Shown here: one piece after another, positions 42,767-51,648 of the stretch
Layout of the letters: each line of letters opens with the position of its first letter
Numbering within the stretch: position 1 is the first letter of the stretch
Program-made: the position numbers and the translations under genes
Assembly: GCA_964530325.1 (NCBI GenBank)
Contig: CAZHAX010000008.1
Coordinates: 1 to 64,000 of the forward strand
DNA from: CAZHAX01 sp964530325
Lineage (GTDB): Bacteria > Chloroflexota > Anaerolineae > B4-G1
Direction of reading: 5' to 3'
DNA length: 64,000 nt
Notes under the pieces: model-generated
Databases searched by the model: none
What the model saw: only the letters and a program-made list of their open reading frames with translations
Told to the model about the DNA's origin: nothing

Positions 42767-43720
42767 TCAGCCGCCTGGCTGACCACGCCAGAACTCGAGT
42801 ACATCTGCCAGCGTCTGCTCGAACGGGATCGCCGGTCTCCAGCCAGTCAATGACCTGAACTTCTCGGCGCTGCCGTAGGCGACCGGCACGTCAAGCGGGC
42901 GGAACCGTTCCGGGTCGACCTCCACCTTGATATCCACCTGCGCCATTGACAGCAACTGATCCAGAAGAGCGCGGATCGAACGCGGCTCCCCCGAGCATAG
43001 GTTGTAGACCTCTCCCGACGCGCCCTTCGTCGCAGCCAGGTAGTAGGCCCGTACGATGTCACGAACGTCGCTGAAGTCGCGCGAGGCGTCCAGGTTCCCC
43101 ACTCGAATGACCGCCTCCTGCTCTCCCCTCTCGATGCTGGCGATCTGAGAGGCGAAGGCCGGAACGACGAAACGCGGAGACTGGCCTGGCCCTGTGTGAT
43201 TGAACGGGCGCAGGCGCACGACGTCGACTTCATAGGCGACGTGGTACTGGAGCCCCAGCAAGTCTTGCGCCACCTTGCTGACGGCGTACGGGTTCGCGGG
43301 GCGAAGAGGAGTCTCTTCAGTAAAGGGCAGATCGGCGGGCTCGGGCCTCCCGTACTCCTCGTTCGACCCGATCACTATCACACGGGCCGAGCTCTCCAGT
43401 GCCCGAGCTGCTTCCAGCAGATTCAGCTGCGAGCGTATGTTGTTCTCCAGCGTGTCCCAGGCATCGCCGAAAGACGACGGCACGAAGGACTGCGCTGCCA
43501 GATGGAAGATGAAGTCCGGCTTGAAGCCTGCAACCAGGTCTGCTACGGCGCCTGGACCGCGCAGATCGACATTCTGGAGCCGCACGCGCGGCCGCGGATG
43601 GCCGTCCTCGACCAGGTCCGGGTAGACGGTCCCCAGAATCTCCCAGTCCGTCTCACGTTCGACGAACGAGACCAGGTGGCTTCCCGCGAATCCCCCTGCC
43701 CCTGTGATGAGCGCTCGCAC
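42767..43720 (-). CDS. rmd: GDP-4-keto-6-deoxy-D-mannose reductase (Rmd-like)
   Basis: A 317-aa extended SDR. The NAD(P) loop is RALITGAGGFAGSHLVSFVE; FKPDFIFHLAAQSFVPSS, VIVIGSNEEYGRPE and the catalytic YAVSK in PANPYAVSKVAQDLLG follow, with RLRPFNHTGPGQSPRFVVP and NLDASRDFSDVRDIVRAYYL. These are typical of reductases making GDP-D-rhamnose; GDP-talose/other epimer-forming homologues exist. GTG 43720 is the start, with GAGGAG upstream. It is the first gene of a six-gene minus-strand operon. Confidence 0.87.
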   Translation of the reverse strand: MRALITGAGGFAGSHLVSFVERETDWEILGTVYPDLVEDGHPRPRVRLQNVDLRGPGAVADLVAGFKPDFIFHLAAQSFVPSSFGDAWDTLENNIRSQLNLLEAARALESSARVIVIGSNEEYGRPEPADLPFTEETPLRPANPYAVSKVAQDLLGLQYHVAYEVDVVRLRPFNHTGPGQSPRFVVPAFASQIASIERGEQEAVIRVGNLDASRDFSDVRDIVRAYYLAATKGASGEVYNLCSGEPRSIRALLDQLLSMAQVDIKVEVDPERFRPLDVPVAYGSAEKFRSLTGWRPAIPFEQTLADVLEFWRGQPGG

Positions 43721-43742
43721 GCGACTCCTCTCTGCCGGGGGG

Positions 43743-43770
43743 ATTATACCGCAGAATGAAGCCCCCGCAA
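43743..43770 (-). promoter_or_regulatory. Promoter of the rmd-gmd operon
   Basis: Minus strand: TTGCGG (43770-43765), 16-base spacer, TATAAT (43748-43743). A leader of about 15-20 nt with a ribosome site remains before GTG 43720. Confidence 0.65.
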
Positions 43771-43825
43771 CCGGTTCACGCGGGTCTGCCGTCGGACCAA
43801 GCTCACTTCGCAGAAGCCAAGGGGA

Positions 43826-44677
43826 TCAGTTCAATCGAAGCACCTGGACGGTGCCGGCCTCCATGTCCATCACCAGGAGGCGGTTCTGCAGCAGCCCTCC
43901 CCGGTCCAGGATGATCTTGACAACCTCCTGCACCTGCCAGGCCGCAACCGCCATCGGTGTACCAGCCGGCGTGCCCACTTCCGCCTCCAGCCCGCGTTCC
44001 GGTAGGTCTGCCTGGGATGCGTAGAGCGTGCGGAGTCCGGGGTCGCCCGGCAGGATGGTCATCACCTGGCCCAGGAAGCCGGCGATGCTTCCGTGCACCA
44101 TCGGTATGCCGAGCGCCTGCGCACCCTCCTGCATCATCAGGCGAGAGGGTAGGCTGTCCAGGCAGTCGACTGCCACATCCGTCCCTGCCAGCAGATCGGG
44201 GAGGTTCTCTGCGCTCAGTGCCAGCTCGCAGCCCACGGCGTCGACCGCACCGTTCACGGCCTGGACGCGCTCCAGTGCTGCCTTCACCTTGGAGCGGCCC
44301 AGCCTGTCCGGCTGAGATAGGAGCTGACGGTTTAGATTCGTCTCTTCGAACACGTCACCGTCGATCAGGACCAGGCGCCCCACTCCCATACGGGCCAGAC
44401 CCTCGAGGACATAGCCGCCCAGCCCACCAAGGCCGACGATCGCCACCGCACCACCGAGCAGCCGGGCCTGTCCCTCGAGGCCGATGGTCCCCAGGTTGCG
44501 CAGGTAACGCCGCGGGGCAACGCCAGCCTGCAGAGCCGCGACTTCGACTTCGCGCCGCGAGACGCCGCGCTCAGACGCGAGACTGGAAACGGCCCCAACG
44601 CCGATGACCATCCGTTCGCCCTCGGTGCTCGCCAGCTCTCGCGCCATACGCCCGAGCGCCTGCAGATCCTGCGCCAT
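43826..44677 (-). CDS. ThiF/MoeB/HesA-type E1-like adenylyltransferase
   Basis: A 283-aa protein with an N-terminal helical part (residues 1-55) and an E1-like Rossmann domain. ATP-binding is in VAIVGLGGLGGYVLEGLARMG, then LVLIDGDVFEETNLNRQLL with the conserved Asp and Arg, and DCLDSLPSRLMMQEGAQ. It activates the C-terminus of a ubiquitin-like sulfur carrier (ThiS/MoaD) or another acceptor. The zinc CxxC pairs common to MoeB are not obvious, which leans to the HesA/ThiF side. ATG 44677 follows GGGGGAGGAGG. It is monocistronic, with its own promoter, and no ThiS/MoaD gene is adjacent. Confidence 0.85.
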   Translation of the reverse strand: MAQDLQALGRMARELASTEGERMVIGVGAVSSLASERGVSRREVEVAALQAGVAPRRYLRNLGTIGLEGQARLLGGAVAIVGLGGLGGYVLEGLARMGVGRLVLIDGDVFEETNLNRQLLSQPDRLGRSKVKAALERVQAVNGAVDAVGCELALSAENLPDLLAGTDVAVDCLDSLPSRLMMQEGAQALGIPMVHGSIAGFLGQVMTILPGDPGLRTLYASQADLPERGLEAEVGTPAGTPMAVAAWQVQEVVKIILDRGGLLQNRLLVMDMEAGTVQVLRLN

Positions 44678-44703
44678 GCGGCCTCCTCCCCCAGTCTGGT
44701 GCG

Positions 44704-44731
44704 ATTCTACGCCAGAAGCCAGCTCTGTCAA
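44704..44731 (-). promoter_or_regulatory. Promoter of the E1-like gene
   Basis: Minus strand: consensus TTGACA (44731-44726), 16-base spacer, TAGAAT (44709-44704), with a leader of about 20 nt. Confidence 0.7.
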
Positions 44732-44768
44732 CCAGTCGCTGCTTGCGCGGTTGCCTGAGTTAGTCGTG

Positions 44769-44798
44769 TTGACAAAGCGCCGCGGCCGACGATAATAC
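44769..44798 (+). promoter_or_regulatory. Promoter of the lytic transglycosylase gene
   Basis: TTGACA (44769-44774), then GATAAT (44791-44796, 16-base spacer) or TAATAC (44793-44798, 18-base spacer). Transcription would start at 44803-44805, two to four bases before ATG 44807, leaving no room for a ribosome site. Confidence 0.65.
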
Positions 44799-44806
44799 GT
44801 AGCGAT

Positions 44807-47197
44807 ATGCGGCGACCGCTCACGGCCTTCCTCGCCTCTCTGGGGCTCTTGGCGGCCACCCTAGCCTGCTACGCTCCGGGCTACTCAGTCCGGTCGCCAC
44901 TGGCCAGCCCGTCTCCGACTCCGTACCCCACGCCGACGGCGACACCTACCCCGGCGCCGCGTGAGCTGCTGCCCGCTGCGGCCCGCGCGCTCCACAACGG
45001 CGACTTCCCTGCGGCGGCCTGGGCCTACGAGCAGGCCCTGTCTGCGGATCTCGATCGGGACGCTGATGCCCAAGCCAGACTGGGCCTGGCCACTGCCTAC
45101 TTGCGCGGCTCCGAGTTCGAGAAGAGCGTGATTGCGCTCGAAACCTTCTTCGCTGACCACCCGGCCAGTGACCTGGAGACCGATGCCCATTTCCTCCTGG
45201 CCGAGGCCCTGGTCGGCCTGGGCGATCCCATCCGGGCGACAGATCAGTACCGGGCGTACGCCTCGAATGGCTCCGTGATTGAGGCCTACGTGAATCGCTG
45301 GCTCGGCCAGGCCCTTCACCAGGGAGCCGACTACGCAGGAGCAGCGGCGGCCTTCCTCCAGGCCGCTGTACAGGCGCCTTCGGTTACCTTCGAGGCAGCG
45401 GCGCGCGAAGAGCTGGGGCTCGCCTACGTCGCGCAGAACGAGTACAGCGCAGCTCTTGCCCAGTACGACGCAATCCTCGCCCTGCCGGGCGCACCGGTGA
45501 GCCAGGCGCGCCTCCAATACCAGGCCGGGCAGACGCTGATGCTGGCCGGCGATAGTGAAGCAGCCTACGGTAGGTACATGCTGGCCGTCGATCTCTATCC
45601 CAGCGACTACTACGCCTACCTATCGCTGGTGGAGCTGGTCGACGCGGGTGTACCTGTGGACTACTTCCAGCGCGGGCTCGTCGACTACTACGCCGAGGCC
45701 TACAGTCCAGCCGTGCAGGCTTTCTACAACTACATCAACGCCTATCCAATGACTCACTCTGGCGACGCCCACTGGTATGCAGGCCTCTCGTTTCTCTCGG
45801 CGGGGAGTCCCGCCCTGGCCGAGGGTGAGTTCCAGATGCTCATCGACACCCACCCGGAGAACGCCTACTGGGGAGATGCCTGGATCGGCCTGGCCCGCGC
45901 CTACGCTGACCAGGACATGGTGTCGGACGCCGTCGAAGCGTACCGCCGACTGGTCGACGAGCTGCCCGATCATTACCGGGCACCCGAAGCACTGTGGCGC
46001 GCGGCTCTTCTTCTAGAGAGGACCGACGACGTCGAGGGTGCCCGCGCCGCCTACCTCGACTGCGGCTCTCGCTACCCCGAGTCGGACTACGGGCCGCTCT
46101 GCCTATTCCGCAGCGGCCTCCAGTCGTACCGGCTGGGCGACGCAGCCGGAGCTGCAGCGACGTGGGGTACGGTGTCCGAAGCCTATCTGGACTCCGCCTA
46201 CGGCCCCGCCGCCCTCATGTGGCTGGGCAAGCTTCAGCTGCGGATGGGCGATCCGGAAGCAGCGAACCAGGCCTTCCGGCGTGCCCAGGAAGCCGACCCA
46301 CTGGGCTACTACGGGACGCGCGCCCGGGACCTGGCGAGCGATCCCCTCGCTCCGCCTTTCCCGTCGACCACCTACGCCCCCAACTACGATAGCCACGCAG
46401 ATCAGGCTGAAGCCGAGCAGTGGCTGCGGGGCTGGCTCGAGCTGAGCGAAGAAGTCGAAGTCGCCGAGTTGGGGGCGCCGTGGGCGGAGGATCAGCGCCT
46501 CCAGCGCGGGCTGGAGCTCTGGCGCCTTGGTCGGTTCACTGAGGGGAAGAGCGAGCTCGAAGCGCTGCGCCGCGACTCCTCCTCCGACGCTCTCGTCCAG
46601 TACCAGTTGGCTCTGCTCTTCCGTGATATCGGGCTGTACCGCTCGTCTATCCTATGCGCCGAGACCGTGGTCCGCCTCTCTCCAGCGGAGACGGTATTGG
46701 AGGCCCCCGAGTTCATCGCCCGGCTCGCCTACCCAACCTACTACGCCGACCTCGTGGTGGCTGGCGCGGCGGAGTTCAACCTTGATCCCCTGCTCGTCTA
46801 CTCCGTGATTCGCCGGGAGAGCGTCTTCGAAGGCATCGCCACCTCCTGGATGAGCGCGCGGGGGCTGATGCAGGTCATTCCATCCACCGGCGCCATGATC
46901 GCCGCCGACCTTTCGTGGCCCGTGGGCTATGACACCGACATGCTGCACCTGCCCTACGTGAGCGTCCGCTTTGGTGCCTACTACCTGGCAGAGAGAGGCG
47001 AGCAGTTCGACGGGCGGTTCGACGCTGCGCTGGCCGGCTACAACGGCGGGCCCAGCAACGCAGAGACGTGGCTGGAGGAGGCCGGCGACGATCCCGATCT
47101 CTTCGCCGAGATCATCACCTTGACGGAGACCCGCTACTACGTGCGCTACGTCCGGGAGAACCTGGCCATATACCAGCTGCTCTACGGCGGAGGCTAG
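44807..47197 (+). CDS. TPR-containing lytic murein transglycosylase lipoprotein (Slt family)
   Basis: A 796-aa lipoprotein. Signal peptide and lipobox LLAATLAC end near residue 21; a Ser/Pro/Thr linker with TPTATPTPAP follows. About residues 50-590 are tetratricopeptide-like helical repeats (for example AYEQALSADLDRDADAQARLG, described in part). The C-terminal SLT domain has LDPLLVYSVIRRESVFEG with catalytic Glu671, MSARGLMQVIPSTG, and FDAALAGYNGGPSNAETWLEE-type signature. It cleaves the MurNAc-GlcNAc bond with formation of 1,6-anhydro ends. It resembles Slt70 but uses TPRs in place of its doughnut domain. Its start is probably leaderless. Confidence 0.92.
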   Translation: MRRPLTAFLASLGLLAATLACYAPGYSVRSPLASPSPTPYPTPTATPTPAPRELLPAAARALHNGDFPAAAWAYEQALSADLDRDADAQARLGLATAYLRGSEFEKSVIALETFFADHPASDLETDAHFLLAEALVGLGDPIRATDQYRAYASNGSVIEAYVNRWLGQALHQGADYAGAAAAFLQAAVQAPSVTFEAAAREELGLAYVAQNEYSAALAQYDAILALPGAPVSQARLQYQAGQTLMLAGDSEAAYGRYMLAVDLYPSDYYAYLSLVELVDAGVPVDYFQRGLVDYYAEAYSPAVQAFYNYINAYPMTHSGDAHWYAGLSFLSAGSPALAEGEFQMLIDTHPENAYWGDAWIGLARAYADQDMVSDAVEAYRRLVDELPDHYRAPEALWRAALLLERTDDVEGARAAYLDCGSRYPESDYGPLCLFRSGLQSYRLGDAAGAAATWGTVSEAYLDSAYGPAALMWLGKLQLRMGDPEAANQAFRRAQEADPLGYYGTRARDLASDPLAPPFPSTTYAPNYDSHADQAEAEQWLRGWLELSEEVEVAELGAPWAEDQRLQRGLELWRLGRFTEGKSELEALRRDSSSDALVQYQLALLFRDIGLYRSSILCAETVVRLSPAETVLEAPEFIARLAYPTYYADLVVAGAAEFNLDPLLVYSVIRRESVFEGIATSWMSARGLMQVIPSTGAMIAADLSWPVGYDTDMLHLPYVSVRFGAYYLAERGEQFDGRFDAALAGYNGGPSNAETWLEEAGDDPDLFAEIITLTETRYYVRYVRENLAIYQLLYGGG

Positions 47198-47235
47198 ACC
47201 GGCACGCGGGGAGGACGGCGCGCGGAGATCCCCGA

Positions 47236-48177
47236 TCAGGACTCGACTGTGTCGACCGGCCAATCCACGGTGTAGAACTCGAGATACTCCACCAGGTTGG
47301 CCTCCCAAAGCCCGTCGACGTGAGCCCCCTCGTGAACGACGTACGTGTGCTCGATCGACCGCTCGTCAAGCGCCTCGTGCAGCTGGCGAGTGGCAGCTAG
47401 CGCCCAGTCCGCATCGCCCGCATCCAGGTAGATCCGCTGTGTGGCCAGGCCTGGCTCGTCCACCAGGAAGAACGGATCGTACTCCGGCTCGGCCCGGTTG
47501 ACCTCCAAGGCGACGCTGTGTGCGCCGACCACAGCGAACAGGTCGCTCCGCCGGAAGCCTATCTCCAGCGACCAGACCCCGCCGCGAGAGATCCCGCCGA
47601 TAGCCCGTCCCGCGCGGTCACTCCAGGTCCGGTAGGTAGCGTCGATGTGGGGAACGAGATCGGAGACCACCTGAGCCTCGAACGACCCCTCTCCGCCGCT
47701 CGAGGTAACGTAGAGGCCATTCGGGTCCGCTCCAGGAAGGACGATGATGAACGGGGGGAGCGAGCCGTCCTGGATCCCGGCATCCGCGGCGTCGCCAACC
47801 CCCAGCTCCTCCCAGTGATACTCGTCGTACGGCCATCCGTGGAACAGGTAGAGGACAGGGTAGCGCCCTTCCCACGTGTCGTAGCCCGGCGGCAGATAGA
47901 CCAGGTATGATTCCGCGCTGCCCGTCGTCTCGCTCCAGTAGCTGCCCGACTCAACTCGGCCCGGGGGATTTGGAGTCGCCGTCGGCGCGGGGGTCGCAGT
48001 AGCGGTGGCGGTTGCGGTAGGCGTCCGCGTGGGCTGCGGGGTGGGGCTGGCGGTTGGCGTGGGCCCGATGTCGACCGACTCGGGCAAGGGCTCCACGAGC
48101 ACGGCGAGGATGATCGCTGCCGCCACGGCGACGACAGCGGCCCCCCGAGCCAGCCAGCGCCTCGACGGGCCGCCCAC
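47236..48177 (-). CDS. Membrane-anchored esterase (alpha/beta hydrolase, esterase D-like)
   Basis: A 313-aa protein. An N-terminal uncleaved anchor (AVVAVAAAIILAVLVEPL) is followed by a Pro/Thr/Ala-rich linker (about residues 38-70, for example TPTASPTPQPTRTPTATAT). The catalytic domain carries YLVYLPPGYDTWEGRYPVLY, the oxyanion region YLFHGWPYDEYHWEELG, the nucleophile Ser197 in RAIGGISRGGVWSLEIG, and a C-terminal His in VVHEGAHVDGLWEANLVEYL. The substrate is probably an acetyl or feruloyl ester on a surface carbohydrate; that is inference. It lies 3 bases from leuD but its codon context does not suggest a shared function. Confidence 0.87.
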   Translation of the reverse strand: MGGPSRRWLARGAAVVAVAAAIILAVLVEPLPESVDIGPTPTASPTPQPTRTPTATATATATPAPTATPNPPGRVESGSYWSETTGSAESYLVYLPPGYDTWEGRYPVLYLFHGWPYDEYHWEELGVGDAADAGIQDGSLPPFIIVLPGADPNGLYVTSSGGEGSFEAQVVSDLVPHIDATYRTWSDRAGRAIGGISRGGVWSLEIGFRRSDLFAVVGAHSVALEVNRAEPEYDPFFLVDEPGLATQRIYLDAGDADWALAATRQLHEALDERSIEHTYVVHEGAHVDGLWEANLVEYLEFYTVDWPVDTVES

Positions 48178-48180
48178 GCG

Positions 48181-48678
48181 CTACTTCTCCAGCCCAAGCC
48201 GGCGGCGCGTGTAGGGGATCAGGCCGCCGGCCTCGAAGATGCCGCGCACCGCCTCGGGGAGCGGCGCGAAGGCGAATTCCCGCCCGCCGCTGCAAACCCT
48301 TCCCTGCTCCAGGTCTATCTCGACCTCATCCCCCGTCTCCAGACCATCCACCGCCTCAGGACAGGTGATTGCCGGCAGAGCGTTGTTGATAGAGTTGCGG
48401 TAGAAGATGCGTCCGAAGGAGCGGGCCACGACAGCCCCGACGCCTTTGGCTATCAGACTGAGCACCGCCTGTTCGCGCGAGCTCCCGCAGCCGAAATTCC
48501 TGCCGGCCACAATGACATCGCCCGGCTGAACGCTGCCGCTGAACTCGGGGTCGAGCCCCTCGAGCGCGTGCTGGCCCATCTCTTCGGGGTCCTTCAGGGT
48601 GTAGCAGTACTTGGCAGGGAAGATCAGGTCCGTATCGACGCTGTCCCCGTACTTCCACACACGCCCCTTGATCGTCAC
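48181..48678 (-). CDS. leuD: 3-isopropylmalate dehydratase, small subunit
   Basis: A 165-aa swivel-domain protein of the aconitase superfamily. Seen: GRVWKYGDSVDTDLIFPAKY, VAGRNFGCGSSREQAVLSL (substrate-binding GxSSRE), ARSFGRIFYRNSINNALPAI and a C-terminal GGLIPYTRRRLG. The short form goes with the shorter, archaeal-type large subunit. It overlaps leuC by four bases, forming a leuCD pair. Function is leucine biosynthesis (isopropylmalate isomerisation), though the homoaconitase group is a close relative. leuA and leuB are not in the window. Confidence 0.92.
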   Translation of the reverse strand: MTIKGRVWKYGDSVDTDLIFPAKYCYTLKDPEEMGQHALEGLDPEFSGSVQPGDVIVAGRNFGCGSSREQAVLSLIAKGVGAVVARSFGRIFYRNSINNALPAITCPEAVDGLETGDEVEIDLEQGRVCSGGREFAFAPLPEAVRGIFEAGGLIPYTRRRLGLEK

Positions 48679-49931
48679 TGCAGGTCCTCCGGATGGGCGA
48701 TACGCCCCATGACTGCGCTGGCGGCGACGACAAGCGGGCTGGCCAGATAGACTTCGCTATCCTGCGTTCCCATTCGCCCTCGGAAGTTGCGGTTGGCGCT
48801 GCTGACGGTCACCTCGCCGGCGGCCGGGACGCCCATGTGATTGCCCATGCAGGGGCCGCAGCCCGGGCTCCCGACAACGGCACCCCCCTCGACCAGCGTG
48901 CGAATGTAACCCGCCTCGAGCGCCTCCAGATAAATCTCGGATGAGGCCGGGATGACGATAAGCCGGGTCGAAGGGGACACGCGCCGACCTTCCAGGACCT
49001 CTGCCGCCAATCTCAGGTCGGACGCCCGGCCATTCGTGCACGTACCCAAGAACGCCTGATCGACCGGCGTTCCGGCGACCTGGGAGACCGGGGCCACGTT
49101 GTCGACAGTGTGTGGTCTGGCCACCACAGGCACCAGCGCCGAGGCGTCGTACTCGACCACCCGGGCGTACTCGGCTGCCTTATCCGGATAGACTGCCTCG
49201 AACGGCCGCCTGGCCCGGCCTTCCAACCAGGCCAGCGTCTGAGCCGAAGGGGCCACGTAGGCGTTCTTTGCCCCCATCTCCGCGGTCATGTTGCACAGCG
49301 TCATCGCGCCATCGACGCCAACCGCCTCGACGGCCTCGCCGTGCCATTCGACCGACATGTACAGGGCCCCATCCGCCCTCAGATCGCCCAGGACGCGGAG
49401 CACAAGGTCTTTGGCCGTGACTCCTCTGGGGAGCCTGCCGCTGACCACCACCTTGATGCTCTCCGGCACACGCAGCCAGATCGTGCCCACCGCCATGACC
49501 GAGGCCATCTCGCTCCTACCGATGCCCACCGCCAGCGCGCCGAAGGCCCCGGCCGTGAGCGTATGTGAATCGGCGCCCAGAACAAGCTCGCCTGGCAGCG
49601 CGAATCCCTCCTCGGCCAGGACCTGGTGGCAAACCCCCCGGCCCACGTCGTAGAAGCTCTCGATCCCCTGCTCGGCCACGAACCGGCGTATGGCCTGATG
49701 GTTCTCCGCGTGCCTGGTCGTGGGCGCAGGGCAGGCGTGATCGAGAACCACGATGTGCGTATCCGGGCGGGCGACGCGCGCGGCGCCAATTGCCCGGAAG
49801 ACATCGATGATCGCAGCGGTGTTGTCGTGGCTGAGAGCCACGTCCGCCTCAACCTCGACTATCTGTCCCGGCACGACCTGGCTCAGGCCTGCCTTCGAGG
49901 CCAGCATCTTCTCCACAAGCGTTCCCGGCAT
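48675..49931 (-). CDS. leuC: 3-isopropylmalate dehydratase, large subunit
   Basis: A 418-aa [4Fe-4S] aconitase-family subunit, matching the length of the short (LeuC type 2) form. Seen: GTLVEKMLASKAGLSQVVPG, VVLDHACPAPTTRHAENHQAI, the Cys ligands in AFLGTCTNGRASDL and SPGCGPCMGNHMG, and NRNFRGRMGTQDSEVYLASP, a family signature. ATG 49931 (MPGTLVEK) is chosen because its upstream frame does not match the family and a good promoter lies there. With leuD it converts 2-isopropylmalate to 3-isopropylmalate. The start lies only 3-4 nt from the predicted transcription start, so translation is probably leaderless. Confidence 0.93.
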   Translation of the reverse strand: MPGTLVEKMLASKAGLSQVVPGQIVEVEADVALSHDNTAAIIDVFRAIGAARVARPDTHIVVLDHACPAPTTRHAENHQAIRRFVAEQGIESFYDVGRGVCHQVLAEEGFALPGELVLGADSHTLTAGAFGALAVGIGRSEMASVMAVGTIWLRVPESIKVVVSGRLPRGVTAKDLVLRVLGDLRADGALYMSVEWHGEAVEAVGVDGAMTLCNMTAEMGAKNAYVAPSAQTLAWLEGRARRPFEAVYPDKAAEYARVVEYDASALVPVVARPHTVDNVAPVSQVAGTPVDQAFLGTCTNGRASDLRLAAEVLEGRRVSPSTRLIVIPASSEIYLEALEAGYIRTLVEGGAVVGSPGCGPCMGNHMGVPAAGEVTVSSANRNFRGRMGTQDSEVYLASPLVVAASAVMGRIAHPEDLQ

Positions 49932-49941
49932 GATGCCGCGA

Positions 49942-49970
49942 ATTGTACTCGATGCGGTTTGCAGTGGCAA
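49942..49970 (-). promoter_or_regulatory. leuCD promoter, leaderless type
   Basis: Minus strand: TTGCCA (49970-49965), 17-base spacer, TACAAT (49947-49942). Transcription would begin near 49935, only a few bases ahead of ATG 49931, without a ribosome site. Confidence 0.65.
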
Positions 49971-50013
49971 GCCAGGCCTGGGAGGACGAGGAAGAGGGAG
50001 GTACGCGGTCAAC

Positions 50014-50240
50014 GCCGTGGGCTGAATCCCACGGCTGACAGCAGAACGCTGGTTGGCAGGCTCAGAGCGTTCCCAATAGGGCAACCGGATGCAGCGCTGG
50101 AGACGATGGGAGCGGACAAGCAGAAGTCCATCGTCACTGACGCGCCAAGGCAGGAACCGGCGGAGTGGGGTTGAGCTACCAGCCCAGGGCCTCAGCCCTG
50201 GGCATCCACCGCGTACTCGCCAGCCCCGGCAATAGCCGGG
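50014..50240. repeat. Three intergenic hairpin repeats
   Basis: In the 443-bp gap between leuC and the first beta-helix gene there are three perfect hairpins. GCCGTGGG/CCCACGGC with loop CTGAAT at 50014-50035; GCCCAGGGC/GCCCTGGGC with loop CTCA at 50182-50203; CCCGGC/GCCGGG with loop AATA at 50225-50240. The first two share a GGGC-CTGA/CTCA-CCC core, like interspersed REP-type palindromes. No gene is seen in this gap apart from the leuC promoter at its left and the lipoprotein promoter at its right. Confidence 0.55.
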
Positions 50241-50299
50241 CAGACTGAGCGCGCCTACCCCATCGCCCGCCTCTCCAAAGCCTTCGTCCACACCCTCGC

Positions 50300-50328
50300 T
50301 TGGCAGAGACGTTCACCTGTGTTACACT
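50300..50328 (+). promoter_or_regulatory. Promoter of the first beta-helix lipoprotein gene
   Basis: TTGGCA (50300-50305), 17-base spacer, TACACT (50323-50328). The leader is about 40 nt, with a GGAG ribosome site before GTG 50375. Confidence 0.6.
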
Positions 50329-50374
50329 CGGATTGTCGCCGAGTCGTACCACCATAGGAAATGGAGCGGCAGAA

Positions 50375-51619
50375 GTGAAGGCACGCACTCCATTGCTGGC
50401 CACACTCGCCTCGGGGTTGTCATTGGCACTGCTGGCGGTGTCTGCGTGTCAGGAGACCCCGGAGGAACTCCAGGCAACGATCACGCGCATCGCCGCGGAC
50501 GTTCTGGCCACGCGCGCGGCCATGCCCACGCCGACTTCGACCCCGCCCCCATTCGCCGTCTACCTATCCGCTGACGGCAGCGGTGACTACCCTTCTGTGG
50601 AAGACGCCGTCCGAAACGCGCCCGACGGTGCGGCCATCTACCTGGCCGCCGGCACGTACGAGGTCAAGGAGACACTGGCGGTCAACCGGCCGCTGATGCT
50701 CAGAGGCGTGGGGATTGACGAGACGGTGGTCTCCGGTCCCGGCCTCACCACCGTTGCCAGGTTCACCGGTCCGGGCCCCTTCGGCGCCGAGGATGTCACC
50801 TTCAGGCGCGAGGGCAGCCAGGCCGGAGACGTCGTAGTGGCCAACGGGGGCGAGGCCTATTTCGCCCGCTGCCGCTTCACAGGGGCCACCACCACACGGG
50901 GCGAGGCTGGGGCCGGCCTTGAGCTGATTGGGAATACAACAGGCACAGTGCGCGATTCCATTGCGGACTACAACGACATTGGGATTCGCGTCAGCGGGCA
51001 GGCCCAGCCGCTGGTGGAGTGGAACCTCGCCACAGAGAACACGCAGATCGGCATTGCGTACGCCGATCAGGCCAGCGGTACGGCGCAGCGGAATGAGTGC
51101 TCGAACGGGGCAACCGGGATAGTAGTCTCGGGCCAGGCCTTCCCCACGATTCGCTGGAACGTGTGCACCGATAACTCCGTTGCCGGCATCTTGTACCGCG
51201 ACGGCGCGGGCGGGATCGCCACAGGCAACGATTGTGTATGGAACGGGGTGCACGGCATAACGGTCTCCGACGAAGCCCGGCCCGAGCTGATGGGCAATCT
51301 ATGCACGGACAATGGCGGTGCCGGCATCTTCTTCAAGGACGACGCCGGTGGCACGGCCTCCGAGAACGCACTGTGGCGGAATGTCTACGGGGCCCAACTC
51401 GCCGGCCGCTCCAATCCCGATCTGCGGAAGAACGAGTGCGCCATGAACGAGGAGGCCGGGATTCTCTACGCGGACGATTCCGGTGGCCTGGCCTACAGGA
51501 ACGAATGCCACGATAACGGCCGGTATGGCATCTGGGTCGACGTCACCGCGCAGCCACTCCTTGACGGCAACGTGCTGTCCGACAATCTTGAGCAGGATCT
51601 GTACGATCAGCGGCCCTAG
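50375..51619 (+). CDS. Right-handed parallel beta-helix lipoprotein (paralogue 1)
   Basis: A 414-aa lipoprotein. Signal peptide with lipobox LLAVSAC (Cys at about residue 25) and a TPTPTSTPPP linker, then a pectin-lyase-like helix. It opens with a cap region VYLSADGSGDYPSVEDAVRN and IYLAAGTYEVKETLAVNRPL, then about seven right-handed coils whose periodic units read GIRVSGQAQPLVEWN, GIAYADQASGTAQRNE, GIVVSGQAFPTIRWN, GILYRDGAGGIATGND. Each coil alternates a plain and a GT/GG-containing rung. Related proteins bind surface polysaccharides or are carbohydrate-active; no catalytic residues are recognisable. GTG 50375 is chosen for its GGAG site. Confidence 0.85.
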   Translation: MKARTPLLATLASGLSLALLAVSACQETPEELQATITRIAADVLATRAAMPTPTSTPPPFAVYLSADGSGDYPSVEDAVRNAPDGAAIYLAAGTYEVKETLAVNRPLMLRGVGIDETVVSGPGLTTVARFTGPGPFGAEDVTFRREGSQAGDVVVANGGEAYFARCRFTGATTTRGEAGAGLELIGNTTGTVRDSIADYNDIGIRVSGQAQPLVEWNLATENTQIGIAYADQASGTAQRNECSNGATGIVVSGQAFPTIRWNVCTDNSVAGILYRDGAGGIATGNDCVWNGVHGITVSDEARPELMGNLCTDNGGAGIFFKDDAGGTASENALWRNVYGAQLAGRSNPDLRKNECAMNEEAGILYADDSGGLAYRNECHDNGRYGIWVDVTAQPLLDGNVLSDNLEQDLYDQRP

Positions 51620-51648
51620 CGCTCTACTGGTCTGACGGAGGGATTGCA

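Noticed and set aside
44890..44980. Simple-sequence TPTPTP-type repeat as a mobile or regulatory repeat
   Set aside because: It encodes the flexible Pro/Thr linker behind the lipobox of the transglycosylase, as in the esterase at 47236-48177; no further structure is seen.
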